A DNA stretch of 64,000 nucleotides from Anaerocolumna sp. (lineage in GTDB: Bacteria > Bacillota > Clostridia > Lachnospirales > Lachnospiraceae). Shown piece by piece: positions 18,177 to 26,311 of the stretch (positions within the stretch are counted from its first letter, which is position 1; each line of letters starts with the position of its first letter). The notes beneath the pieces were generated by a model that saw nothing but the letters and a program-made list of their open reading frames with translations, did no database searches and had not been told where the DNA came from. Made by a program: the position numbers and the translations under genes. The stretch is taken from the NCBI GenBank assembly GCA_029239975.1, contig JARBTX010000008.1, forward strand, positions 1-64,000. Direction: 5' to 3'.

Positions 18177-18769
18177 AATTGTTCACCTACACCTATTATT
18201 TTTGTAATTACTGTTACATAATTTTTGTCTTTCGAAAGCTCACAGATATAGCCTTCACCATTTTTAATTTGCCAATGATAAAATTCGTGATTAGGGTTAG
18301 AATACCAATCTAATATGGACATTATGGTACCGCCATGAACAATGAGTGCTATCTCATCACAGGAACAATGGCTCAATATGTGTTGAAATCCTTTGATACA
18401 CCTTTCTTTAAAACCTTCATGAGTTTCACCCCCTGGAAATGGAAGTGTCCCATTGCTATCTAGCCAATCCTGATACTTTTTATTCTGATTTAGTTCCTGA
18501 TAATTTTTATTTTCAAATTCTCCAAAGTCACATTCACGTAATTCATTACAAGTTATATACTTTTGGTTTGGGTATATGATACCTGCTGTCTCAATGCAAC
18601 GTTTCATTGGACTTACATAAATCTGTTGTACCTTAGGATAACAGTTCATTCTTGTATTATCCCAAAGTTTGTTAATTCCATTTATACATAAGGCTTCATC
18701 CGTTGAACCGATGTATCTTTTATACAGATTACCTTCTGTTTGTCCGTGACGTATTAGTATTATTTTCAT
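18173..18769 (-). CDS. cobC: Histidine phosphatase, alpha-ribazole/cobalamin-phosphate phosphatase type
   Basis: Probably removes the 5' phosphate of alpha-ribazole or adenosylcobalamin phosphate. Phosphoglycerate-mutase-like: the phosphohistidine motif ILIRHGQTEGN is at the N-terminus, ELRECDFGEFENKNYQEL and GGETHEGFKER are in the middle, and the second catalytic His is in ALIVHGGTIM. The start is MKIILIRHGQT, whose ATG overlaps the preceding stop as ATGA; the 8-residue extension in the track is spurious. Function is assigned mainly from the cobalamin context. Confidence 0.87.
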   Translation of the reverse strand: MKIILIRHGQTEGNLYKRYIGSTDEALCINGINKLWDNTRMNCYPKVQQIYVSPMKRCIETAGIIYPNQKYITCNELRECDFGEFENKNYQELNQNKKYQDWLDSNGTLPFPGGETHEGFKERCIKGFQHILSHCSCDEIALIVHGGTIMSILDWYSNPNHEFYHWQIKNGEGYICELSKDKNYVTVITKIIGVGEQL

Positions 18770-19152
18770 TTCAACTTTTGTCCTATCCCGCATACAATTC
18801 GTACTACACTATCTGCATGTTCTGCTAATTTACAGCAACTACGTCCTACTATTTCTCGGTATCTTCTATCTTCTTTTTCCATAGGAACAATTCCATACCC
18901 TACTTCATCACAAAGGATAATAACAGATGGGTTGTCCTTGATTAATTTTTCTAAAAATGCTTCCACTTCTTCATTTTCTTTTATTAATCTTCGAATGAAT
19001 TCATGAAAATGATTGATTATAGGCTTAGTTAAAATATCTTCTGTAGTACAATCCACACCATCACAGATTAACTTACTGCTTTCTTCCATCTTTTTTTGAT
19101 GAAGTACAAAATCAAGTTTTCCTTGAGCTCTGCCACCAACATATAACTCCAT
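18766..19152 (-). CDS. Short CobU-like protein (second copy, reduced)
   Basis: A 128-residue relative of adenosylcobinamide kinase/guanylyltransferase. The N-terminus keeps a P-loop-like GGRAQGK, and the C-terminus is strikingly canonical (CDEVGYGIVPMEKEDRRYREIVGR, then VVRIVCGIGQKLK). The central region with the guanylylated-histidine segment of CobU is missing. The full-length cobU copy nearby has the complementary pattern: a canonical front and a divergent rear. Whether the two form a complex, or this one has another role, is unknown. AAGGAG lies 10 bases before the ATG; the stop overlaps cobC. Confidence 0.75.
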   Translation of the reverse strand: MELYVGGRAQGKLDFVLHQKKMEESSKLICDGVDCTTEDILTKPIINHFHEFIRRLIKENEEVEAFLEKLIKDNPSVIILCDEVGYGIVPMEKEDRRYREIVGRSCCKLAEHADSVVRIVCGIGQKLK

Positions 19153-19186
19153 TTATTAAGTTCTCCTTTTTGTAATAACTTTAAAT

Positions 19187-19336
19187 AGGTAATTGCGAAA
19201 CTATATAGTTTATCGAATGCATCATACAATTTATACGAATTTTCTGGCTTCAGTTGCCCTTACGAGCAAGATTCAGCCATAAAATTGTATAAATTATATG
19301 ATACATAAATACATCTTTGATGTTTCGCAATTGGCT
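19187..19336. mobile_element. MITE-like element, full copy A (150 bp)
   Basis: Ends are GGTAATTGCGAAAC and GTTTCGCAATTGGC, near-perfect terminal inverted repeats flanked by TA on both sides, as for Tc1/mariner-IS630-type target duplication. The centre GGCTTCAGTTGCCC...AGATTCAGCC forms a hairpin. Its reverse complement aligns along its full length with the copy at 51742. It is non-coding. Confidence 0.8.
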
Positions 19337-19359
19337 AATTAACTATAAGGATAAGCATA

Positions 19360-19431
19360 TCAAAAGTCGAAGTATAGTTTACAACGTATAACACTTTTTA
19401 TAACCATAATTTATACTTTAACGACTTTTGA
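19360..19431. repeat. Inverted-repeat sequence F downstream of cobS
   Basis: Perfect 10-bp arms TCAAAAGTCG/CGACTTTTGA, with AAGTATA/TATACTT continuing inward. It shares the TCAAAAG/CTTTTGACACAC ends and the position next to a MITE copy with element E. No U-tract follows, so it is not an obvious terminator. Confidence 0.5.
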
Positions 19432-19462
19432 CACACTAAAATCCTTTAAGATAACTTACTAT

Positions 19463-20224
19463 TTATAATTTATCTATAATAATTGTAGTAATTAAAATTG
19501 CCAATTCACACACTTGCAGGAAAAATCCTGCTAAATCGCCCGTTATTCCACCGAATTGTTTATAAGACATCTTCCTGTAATAAACAAAAACTAACACTGC
19601 TACAACTAAAAGGATTACTCCTGTTACTGCATTTAGAAAAATCATTGCAGCGACGCATAGTAATATGATTGAAACTAACATAATACCAGTAATTTTTCTA
19701 TGTGCACTGGAAGAAAAGGTATATAAAAGCCCTTCTTTTTTAGCAGACTTAAATAAAACCAAAGACAATCCACTGAATGCTCTAGAGAGCACAAAACCTA
19801 TACTAATGATAAGGCTTATTCTTAAGTTTTTAATCTCGGTAAGTGCCCCAAAATACACTAAGTAATACATAACACATCCAATAATAGCAAATGCTCCTGT
19901 ATGGGGATCTTTCATAATTTCTAATTTCTTTTCTTTCGGTTGATATGAACTTAAGGCATCTACCGTATCGAGAAATCCATCAATATGAATTCCACCTGTT
20001 ATCATAACTGGTATTACACAATAAATTGCAGATCTAAAATAAATTCCAAAACCTAACTTTTCACTTATCCACCACCACAGAGTAAGAAAAGCTCCAATTA
20101 CCACACCTACTAGTGGAAAAAAGCCAAGTGAATATTTCATATTTTTATCATTCCATTCTACTCCCCTAACTGGAAGCCTTGAATACATTGAAAATGCTAT
20201 TAACATTGAATTTATCCAAGTCAT
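19463..20224 (-). CDS. cobS: Adenosylcobinamide-GDP ribazoletransferase (cobalamin synthase)
   Basis: An integral membrane enzyme joining alpha-ribazole (phosphate) to adenosylcobinamide-GDP. MYSRLPV near the start, LGFFPLVGVVIGA, the metal-binding GGIHIDGFLDTVDAL (about residue 77) and DPHTGAFAIIG are all typical; six or more hydrophobic segments follow. Its start overlaps the cobU stop by 4 bases. Downstream, a 310-bp gap holds elements F and A. Confidence 0.94.
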   Translation of the reverse strand: MTWINSMLIAFSMYSRLPVRGVEWNDKNMKYSLGFFPLVGVVIGAFLTLWWWISEKLGFGIYFRSAIYCVIPVMITGGIHIDGFLDTVDALSSYQPKEKKLEIMKDPHTGAFAIIGCVMYYLVYFGALTEIKNLRISLIISIGFVLSRAFSGLSLVLFKSAKKEGLLYTFSSSAHRKITGIMLVSIILLCVAAMIFLNAVTGVILLVVAVLVFVYYRKMSYKQFGGITGDLAGFFLQVCELAILITTIIIDKL

Positions 20225-20760
20225 ACTTTTCTCCCCTTAATTATATTTGGTATACCACATACTACCTCAACTACATTCAATGCGAGAGAACTGATTCTAC
20301 GATTTATATCACCTAGATTTTGAATATATGTACTTGTATCATCATCATAACTTATACCATCTGAAAACACTTCATTGGAGACAATAACTAGGTTATCACA
20401 CAAGGAATCAAGATGTTTCATTCCTTCCATAATCTCATCACGAACATCTATAGGCTCTGGTAATTGCCTTATTCCATTCTCACTATACATCTCATTTGCC
20501 AGAAGGTTAGACATACATTCCAGTAAAATAGTAGGTTTTCTCTCTACCTTTAGTGACTTTATATTGGTAAAACACTCTATGGTTTGGAATTTCTTATCTT
20601 GTCTTTGTTCTTGATGTCTTTTGATTTTCACAAGACTTTCATTACCATAAGGAATCATAGTGGCTATGTAAATCAAATGTGTCTTATTTAAGCTTAACGC
20701 TAAATTTTCAGCGTACTGGGATTTTCCACTGCCGCTACCACCTGTAACTAATGTAATCAT
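20221..20760 (-). CDS. cobU: Adenosylcobinamide kinase / adenosylcobinamide-phosphate guanylyltransferase
   Basis: Phosphorylates adenosylcobinamide and transfers GMP to it. The P-loop TGGSGSGKSQYAE is at residues 6-18, followed by YIATMIP, the KIKRHQEQR segment carrying the likely guanylylated His, and ILLECMSNLLANEM. The usual NEVGxGIVP block is altered to SNEVFSDGISYDDDT, a divergence seen directly here. 179 residues is typical. AGGGAG lies 6 bases before the ATG. It is co-translated with cobS. Confidence 0.9.
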   Translation of the reverse strand: MITLVTGGSGSGKSQYAENLALSLNKTHLIYIATMIPYGNESLVKIKRHQEQRQDKKFQTIECFTNIKSLKVERKPTILLECMSNLLANEMYSENGIRQLPEPIDVRDEIMEGMKHLDSLCDNLVIVSNEVFSDGISYDDDTSTYIQNLGDINRRISSLALNVVEVVCGIPNIIKGRKV

Positions 20761-20828
20761 TTTCTTCTCCCTATGCGTTTATGGAATATTTCCTTTACCT
20801 TAATTTTTTATAATTACAATTAAATAAA

Positions 20829-21893
20829 TCATTCAAATTTTTCATAAGACTTAATATGGATATCTGAGAAGGTGTTGTTCTCGTTATATACACTAAGCGC
20901 CATATCGAGCATTGGAAAAACTAACGCTGTCCCAGTTCCTTCTCCAAGAGCTAAATTTCCATGTATAATTGGGTTTAGTCCCAATTCTTTCATGATCAGC
21001 AAACTAGCAGGCTCTTTACCAATATGGGATGGTAATATATAATCAGCTGTATCCTGACACAATCTAGTTGCAAGCAAAGCTGCAACAGCAGAAATCATTC
21101 CATCTATAATAATTGGGACATGGTATATAGCCCCACCTAGGAATATACCAGTTAATCCTGCTATGTCATAACCACCTAGTTTTGCTAAAACATCAATTGG
21201 ATCTGAATCATCTGGGTCATGAAAAGCAATAGCTTTCTTAATAACATCTATCTTTCTTAATAAACCATCCTTAGATAGACCTGCTCCTTTTCCTGTAACC
21301 AGTTCGACTGGTACATGAAGCAGTACACTAGCTATGGCACTGCTAGTGGTTGTATTACCAATTCCCATCTCACCAGTACCAAAAATTCCATATCCTTCCT
21401 CTTTTAAGTCTTTTACCAATTGGATACCTATATGTATTGCCTGTAATGCTTGTGCACGGGTCATTGCAGGTTCTTTTGCTATATTACCTGTCCCATAAGC
21501 TATTTTTCTATTTAATACACCATCAGTTGAAAGATCTGTTTTTATTCCAATGTCCACTGGAATAACATTTACTTCAGCAACCATAGCCATTCGATTAACA
21601 CTAGCCGTCCCTTTTGCAAAGTTCTCAGTTACAATTGCTGTTACACTACTATCTGTTTGAGTCACTTGCTCTGAAACTACTCCATTGTCACTACACATAA
21701 TTAGGATTGCTCTCTTGCCTAGGTCGAACTGCTTTGTCCCTTTTATACCAGCTATTTTAATAATTAAATCTTCTAGTAGACCTAGACCTTCAATTGGTTT
21801 TGCTATATTATCCCAATGATTTTTTGCATTCAATATAGCAACTTCATCACTGGGATGAATTTCTTTTACTATTTGATCCAATTCCAAATTCAT
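20829..21893 (-). CDS. cobT: Nicotinate-nucleotide-dimethylbenzimidazole phosphoribosyltransferase
   Basis: Activates the lower-ligand base by transferring phosphoribose from nicotinate mononucleotide. Motifs: MCSDNGVVSEQVTQ, GTGEMGIGNTTTSSAIAS, and the C-terminal GEGTGTALVFPMLDMA holding the catalytic Glu. I prefer MNLELDQIVKEI as start because it matches the usual opening; the ORF track begins 14 residues earlier and the ribosome sites of both are weak. No bza or bluB gene for making the base is visible. Upstream is a 12-bp repeat array. Confidence 0.92.
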   Translation of the reverse strand: MNLELDQIVKEIHPSDEVAILNAKNHWDNIAKPIEGLGLLEDLIIKIAGIKGTKQFDLGKRAILIMCSDNGVVSEQVTQTDSSVTAIVTENFAKGTASVNRMAMVAEVNVIPVDIGIKTDLSTDGVLNRKIAYGTGNIAKEPAMTRAQALQAIHIGIQLVKDLKEEGYGIFGTGEMGIGNTTTSSAIASVLLHVPVELVTGKGAGLSKDGLLRKIDVIKKAIAFHDPDDSDPIDVLAKLGGYDIAGLTGIFLGGAIYHVPIIIDGMISAVAALLATRLCQDTADYILPSHIGKEPASLLIMKELGLNPIIHGNLALGEGTGTALVFPMLDMALSVYNENNTFSDIHIKSYEKFE

Positions 21894-22028
21894 AATTATC
21901 TCACATTCTTTTAATAGCATTTTATTTGATAACATTCTCTATCTTTTTTCATAATATATCTATACTAGTTGTAATTGCATGCAATTCCTTCTTCATTCAC
22001 TTACTTAAATTATTTCTTTATATATTTT

Positions 22029-22234
22029 ATCAATCACTTCTTCTATCACTTCTTCTATCACTTCTTCAATTACTTCATCAATCACTTCTTATATCACTTC
22101 TTATATCACTTCTTCTATTACTTCATCAATCACTTCTTCTATTACTTCTACAATCACTACTTCTATTACTTCTTCAACTACTTCTTCAATTACTTATTCA
22201 ATTACTTCTTCAATTACTTCTTCAATTACTTCTC
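22029..22234. repeat. 12-bp tandem array at the 3' end of cbiA
   Basis: About 17 units, minus-strand consensus AGAAGTAATTGA. The first unit is the cbiA terminus itself (AGA AGT AAT TGA = Arg-Ser-Asn-stop), and the TGA recurs in frame in many of the following units. The array fills most of the cbiA-cobT gap. The two plus-strand ORFs in the track here are artefacts of the repeat. Confidence 0.9.
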
Positions 22235-23595
22235 ATCTTTTCACTATACTTAATACATTGATTCACAAAACCCTCTGCAATTGCTGGATTACTGTAATAA
22301 TATAGGTGTGGAAAACCTGCATACATTATGTCCGTTGCATGAATGCAATCCCATTCTTTCGTTCCACTTGCTTTAACGGCATGATAATCTTCTCCAGAAC
22401 TTTCACTATCCCAATAATGAAATTCATGTGCTTTAACATGACCTAATTTGCTAGAAATTAGATTATCCTTATAAGCACTCATATCGATATAGCCAAATCG
22501 TTGTAACCGATTTGTCTTATAACATTTACCCTGAATCACACCTACCATAGGATATTCTTTTCCTGTTGTATCTTCCATCGTATCATGTAGGTACATAAAC
22601 CCACCACATTCTGCGATTGTTGGGATTCCATCATAAATTGCTTGTTTTATACTCTTTAACATGTTCTGATTTTTTGACAGCTCATCTGCATATAGCTCTG
22701 GATAACCACCATTTAATAAAAGCCCACTAATATCATTTGGGAGTTTCGTATCCTTAAGTGGGCTAAATGGTAGTAACGTACAACCCATCTCAGTTAATAA
22801 ATCAAGATTATCCCTATAATGAAAGCAAAATGCATTATCCATGGCAATAGCTATCTTTATTTGTTTACTCACCTTTTTCACTTTAAAAATAGAGATGTCA
22901 GGAAGGTCTTCAGCTTGTTTTGATAGTTGAAGCATACCGTTTATATCAAGTGTGTTTTCAAGATTACTAGCTAATAATTCAATCTTGTTCTTAATATCTT
23001 CTATCTCATCTGCCGTAACTAGCCCCAAATGCCTACTTTCTAGTATGCATTCTTTTATGACTGGTACGTACCCTAAAGAAACAACACCTAGCTTTTTTGC
23101 TAATTTTTTAGCATCTTCATACAACACTTCAGGTAACTGATTGAATATAACCCCTTTTATATTATTATCAGCTTTAAACCCTAGAAACCCTTGCAGAATA
23201 GCTCCAATTGAAGTACTTACCCCTTTACAATCTAGTACTAATATCACTGGCGTTTTGGTGATTGTTGCTATGGAGTAACTACTAGCATTACTAGTAAAAC
23301 CAATGCCATCATAATATCCCATAACACCTTCAATCACACTAATATCTGTATCCTTTGAATTCTTAATAAATAGGGAGTTTAATGTTTCTGAATCTGTGAA
23401 ATAACTATCTAAGTTTCCTGACTTCGTACCTATAATCTTACTATGAAACATAGGGTCAATATAATCAGGCCCACATTTAAATGAGCTAACGAAAAGTCCT
23501 TGATTCATGATACATTTTAAAATACCACAGGTAATGGTTGTCTTTCCGCATCCACTTTTAGTACCAGCAATCATTAATCTATTAATTTTGTTCAA
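22222..23595 (-). CDS. cbiA: Cobyrinate a,c-diamide synthase
   Basis: Amidates the a and c carboxylates of cobyrinic acid using glutamine and ATP. The N-terminal P-loop domain shows IAGTKSGCGKTTITCGIL and FKCGPDYIDPMFH, and SVIEGVMGYYDG follows. The glutaminase part has LLNGGYPELYA and the nucleophile in AECGGFMYLH, with KAHEFHYWDS near the end. 457 residues is normal. The start overlaps cbiET by 4 bases. The last codons are also the first unit of the 12-bp array. Confidence 0.95.
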   Translation of the reverse strand: MNKINRLMIAGTKSGCGKTTITCGILKCIMNQGLFVSSFKCGPDYIDPMFHSKIIGTKSGNLDSYFTDSETLNSLFIKNSKDTDISVIEGVMGYYDGIGFTSNASSYSIATITKTPVILVLDCKGVSTSIGAILQGFLGFKADNNIKGVIFNQLPEVLYEDAKKLAKKLGVVSLGYVPVIKECILESRHLGLVTADEIEDIKNKIELLASNLENTLDINGMLQLSKQAEDLPDISIFKVKKVSKQIKIAIAMDNAFCFHYRDNLDLLTEMGCTLLPFSPLKDTKLPNDISGLLLNGGYPELYADELSKNQNMLKSIKQAIYDGIPTIAECGGFMYLHDTMEDTTGKEYPMVGVIQGKCYKTNRLQRFGYIDMSAYKDNLISSKLGHVKAHEFHYWDSESSGEDYHAVKASGTKEWDCIHATDIMYAGFPHLYYYSNPAIAEGFVNQCIKYSEKMRSN

Positions 23596-24788
23596 TGAGT
23601 TTTCCCCCTACCGCTAAGGATAAAAACTGGATTTTGTCCGCATAGCATATGATAATTCCCTATTTCTTTGGTTTTTGAAATAGATGCTTGTACTACTTCT
23701 ATATCTACCATTTCTTTTGCTTTAAATAATGTTAGTGTCTCAGCTAAGGTCTCTAATGCAATGGCATTTACGACGATTTGAATGGAATTATTTTTATGTA
23801 ATAGAGCACTTATAATAGACTCCATATTTCCTTTGCTTCCACCAATAAAAGCGATATCCGGTGTTTCTAGCTCACTAAAAACATCTGGTGCCATTCCATG
23901 AATAATCTCAAGGTTAAAAGTCGCGAATCTTTCTCTATTTAACTTAATTAATTGGATGGCTTCATCCTTTTGTTCGATTGCATATACTTTACCCTTTTTT
24001 GCAATAAGCGCCATTTCTATGGAGACAGAACCAGTGCCAGCTCCAATGTCGTATATAATGGAGTCTTCTTTTAAGTTTAGTTTACTAATGGATATGGCAC
24101 GAACTTCACTTTTTGTCATTGGAACTTCTCCACGAATAAACTCATCATCGTTTATTCCTAATCGGTATTCTGGTTGGAAACCTGGATTATTTATTATTAT
24201 AACGCTTAGTGGTTCAAATTCTTGTCCCGTTAAATCCATCGCTTTTGCCTTTATGATTCTTTCATTACTGTAAGACAAGTTTTCACCAATGCTAACTTCC
24301 ACATTACCGAAACCAGCTTTCTCTAATTTCATACATATATCACTAATTTTTCCGTCTGTTAATGCAAATGTCTTTTTGTGTTGTTTCACTGCTAATACTA
24401 TATTTTCATTTCTCCCATGTAGACTTGTTAGGTATATATCTTCCCAAGAACAACCAAGCTTTGCACAAAAATAAGATAAAGATGATATACCAGGAATTAC
24501 TTTTACTGTAAAGTCATGTAGTTCTTCTAATATCTTATTGGTTCCACTATAAAAACCGGTATCACCGGACATTAGGATACAAAAGTTTTGAAAACCTGAC
24601 TTAACAATATATTCACGTATTTCTTTACTATCATAGGTGAAGACCATTGTTTTGTTGTTATCCTGAAAGGTATCTAACATTCGTTTTGCTCCAATTAAAA
24701 CCTGCGCTTCATCTATGTATCTTTTTCCTTCTAAGGTTATGGTTTCAGGATTTCCCATTCCAATTCCTATAATGGTTATATTCTTCAT
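23592..24788 (-). CDS. cbiET: Fused cobalt-precorrin-7 C5- and -6B C15-methyltransferase (decarboxylating)
   Basis: Two domains in one chain. The CbiE part (about 1-200) has the tetrapyrrole-methylase opening ITIIGIGMGNPETIT and MSGDTGFYSG. The CbiT part (about 210-398) has the SAM motif IYDIGAGTGSVSIEMAL and AFIGGSKGN. Together they methylate C5 and C15 and remove the acetate carboxylate at C12. In many anaerobes these are separate genes; the fusion resembles aerobic CobL. It overlaps cbiA by four bases. Confidence 0.93.
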   Translation of the reverse strand: MKNITIIGIGMGNPETITLEGKRYIDEAQVLIGAKRMLDTFQDNNKTMVFTYDSKEIREYIVKSGFQNFCILMSGDTGFYSGTNKILEELHDFTVKVIPGISSLSYFCAKLGCSWEDIYLTSLHGRNENIVLAVKQHKKTFALTDGKISDICMKLEKAGFGNVEVSIGENLSYSNERIIKAKAMDLTGQEFEPLSVIIINNPGFQPEYRLGINDDEFIRGEVPMTKSEVRAISISKLNLKEDSIIYDIGAGTGSVSIEMALIAKKGKVYAIEQKDEAIQLIKLNRERFATFNLEIIHGMAPDVFSELETPDIAFIGGSKGNMESIISALLHKNNSIQIVVNAIALETLAETLTLFKAKEMVDIEVVQASISKTKEIGNYHMLCGQNPVFILSGRGKTH

Positions 24789-24804
24789 ATTAATCCCTAA
24801 CTTT

Positions 24805-25560
24805 CTAACTAATAAATTTTTTAACCCACTCGTTCATTTCACTAACCAAGTATCCATCTTCTTTACTTGGGCGTCTTATTACAATAACTTCAACTCCAGC
24901 TTTTTTTGCAGCCTCAATTTTCTCCACAAATCCACCAGCAACGCCAGATTCTTTCGTTACGAGATAATTAGCCCCAGTCTCCTTAAGTGTTACGTAGTTC
25001 ATTTCCAGGGAACATGGTCCTTGCATACAGATTAAATTCTTTCCCTGAAATCCTAATTTCTCACATTGTGCTACCACTTCTTTCGTTGGCAGTACACGAA
25101 CAATAAGACGGTTTTTATAATCATTTACTTTTGTAAATGCTTCTAATTCTTTACTTCCTGTGGTGATAAGTGCCTTCTCTGTTCTATGATTTAAAAATTC
25201 TACCACTTCCCTAATGGACTCTACATATAAAACATGTTCACACTCCATACTTTCTCTCAGTACTCTTACATATTTGATACCACTTGTTTCACAAGCTTCT
25301 TTTATATTATTGGTTACCAAAACCGCATAGGGATGAGTGGCGTCAATAATCAACTGATGTTTTTTACGTTCGATTTCATCTAGTATCTGTTGTTTATCCA
25401 TACGCCCCACATGAACCTGTAAATATGTACTCTTAGGTAATACTGTTTCACCATAATCTGTAGCTACACAAACATCTACCTGTATTTCATGTTCAATAAA
25501 ATATTCACAAAGGATTCTTCCTTCTGTTGTTCCGGCAAAGATAAGTACCTTATTCGTCAT
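24805..25560 (-). CDS. cbiJ: Cobalt-precorrin-6A reductase
   Basis: NADH-dependent reduction of the corrin ring. The opening VLIFAGTTEGRILCEYF, the ATHPYA motif near residue 77, and LITTGSKEL, MQGPCS and VTKESGVAGGFVEKI are typical of CbiJ/CobK; 251 residues is the usual length. Its start lies inside the 3' end of cbiH (11-base overlap), and it ends 16 bases before cbiET. Confidence 0.92.
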   Translation of the reverse strand: MTNKVLIFAGTTEGRILCEYFIEHEIQVDVCVATDYGETVLPKSTYLQVHVGRMDKQQILDEIERKKHQLIIDATHPYAVLVTNNIKEACETSGIKYVRVLRESMECEHVLYVESIREVVEFLNHRTEKALITTGSKELEAFTKVNDYKNRLIVRVLPTKEVVAQCEKLGFQGKNLICMQGPCSLEMNYVTLKETGANYLVTKESGVAGGFVEKIEAAKKAGVEVIVIRRPSKEDGYLVSEMNEWVKKFIS

Positions 25561-26299
25561 TGTTCTCCTTCTTTGTGATGAAATATCCTCTTGGTGTTAC
25601 CATCTTATTGTTTATATTTTTTGTTGATGAGTTACCTATATATACAGTGGTAAACATATCTACCGATTCATCTATTAGTTCTCCCAAGGTTGTAATTACA
25701 CTTATTTCTCCAGCTCGTCCAATATTTTTTACGTATCCGCACACAGTATCTTTATCTTGGTATTGTAAAATAATTTCACAAGCCCTTTTAAGATAATCAT
25801 GTCTCTTTTTACTAGAAGGATTATAAAGACAAATTACTAAATCACACATAGCACTACATTGTAATCTTTTCTCGATAACTTCCCAAGGAGTCATTAAATC
25901 ACTTAAACTAATCACAGCAAAGTCATGTGTAAGAGGCGCTCCAAGTACTGCTCCACCACTACAAGCCGCAGTAACTCCAGATATCACTTCGATTTCAAAT
26001 GGTTCATATTCTGTGGAAAGTTCATAAATTAAACTTGCTAACCCATACACTCCGCTATCTCCACTACATACAAGTGAAACCGTCTTCCCTTTTAACGTTT
26101 CTTCTATCGCCCACCTGCATCGTTCTTCTTCTTTTGTCATAGGTGTACTAAAAAATACTTTGTCATTAAAATATTCCTTTACTAAATCTATATAGACAGA
26201 ATACCCAACAATAATTTCACTGTTCTTTATGGCATTTTTTGCTTGTATTGTCATGTATTCATATCCACCTGCACCAAAGCCTACGATGTATAATTTCAT
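25550..26299 (-). CDS. cbiH: Cobalt-precorrin-3 C17-methyltransferase (ring contraction)
   Basis: Methylates C17 and contracts the macrocycle in the early-cobalt route. It has a tetrapyrrole methylase fold: LYIVGFGAGGYEYMTIQA at the start (a variant of the usual GPG loop), VSLVCSGDSGVYGLAS, VISGVTAACSGGAVLGAPLTHDFAVISLSDLMTPWEVI and LYNPSSKKR. The last two blocks are characteristic of CobJ/CbiH. 249 residues is normal, with no extra C-terminal domain. It is 12 bases from cbiG. Confidence 0.93.
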   Translation of the reverse strand: MKLYIVGFGAGGYEYMTIQAKNAIKNSEIIVGYSVYIDLVKEYFNDKVFFSTPMTKEEERCRWAIEETLKGKTVSLVCSGDSGVYGLASLIYELSTEYEPFEIEVISGVTAACSGGAVLGAPLTHDFAVISLSDLMTPWEVIEKRLQCSAMCDLVICLYNPSSKKRHDYLKRACEIILQYQDKDTVCGYVKNIGRAGEISVITTLGELIDESVDMFTTVYIGNSSTKNINNKMVTPRGYFITKKENNDE

Positions 26300-26311
26300 A
26301 TTTGTCCTCCA

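Noticed and set aside
19360-19431. Element F as the cobS terminator
   Set aside because: The stem is adequate but no U-run follows on the minus strand, and the operon continues downstream.
21926-22261. Plus-strand ORFs of 111 and 92 aa (Leu/Ser- and Phe/Tyr-rich)
   Set aside because: They are translations of the 12-bp array antisense to the cbiA end; no ribosome site and pure low complexity.
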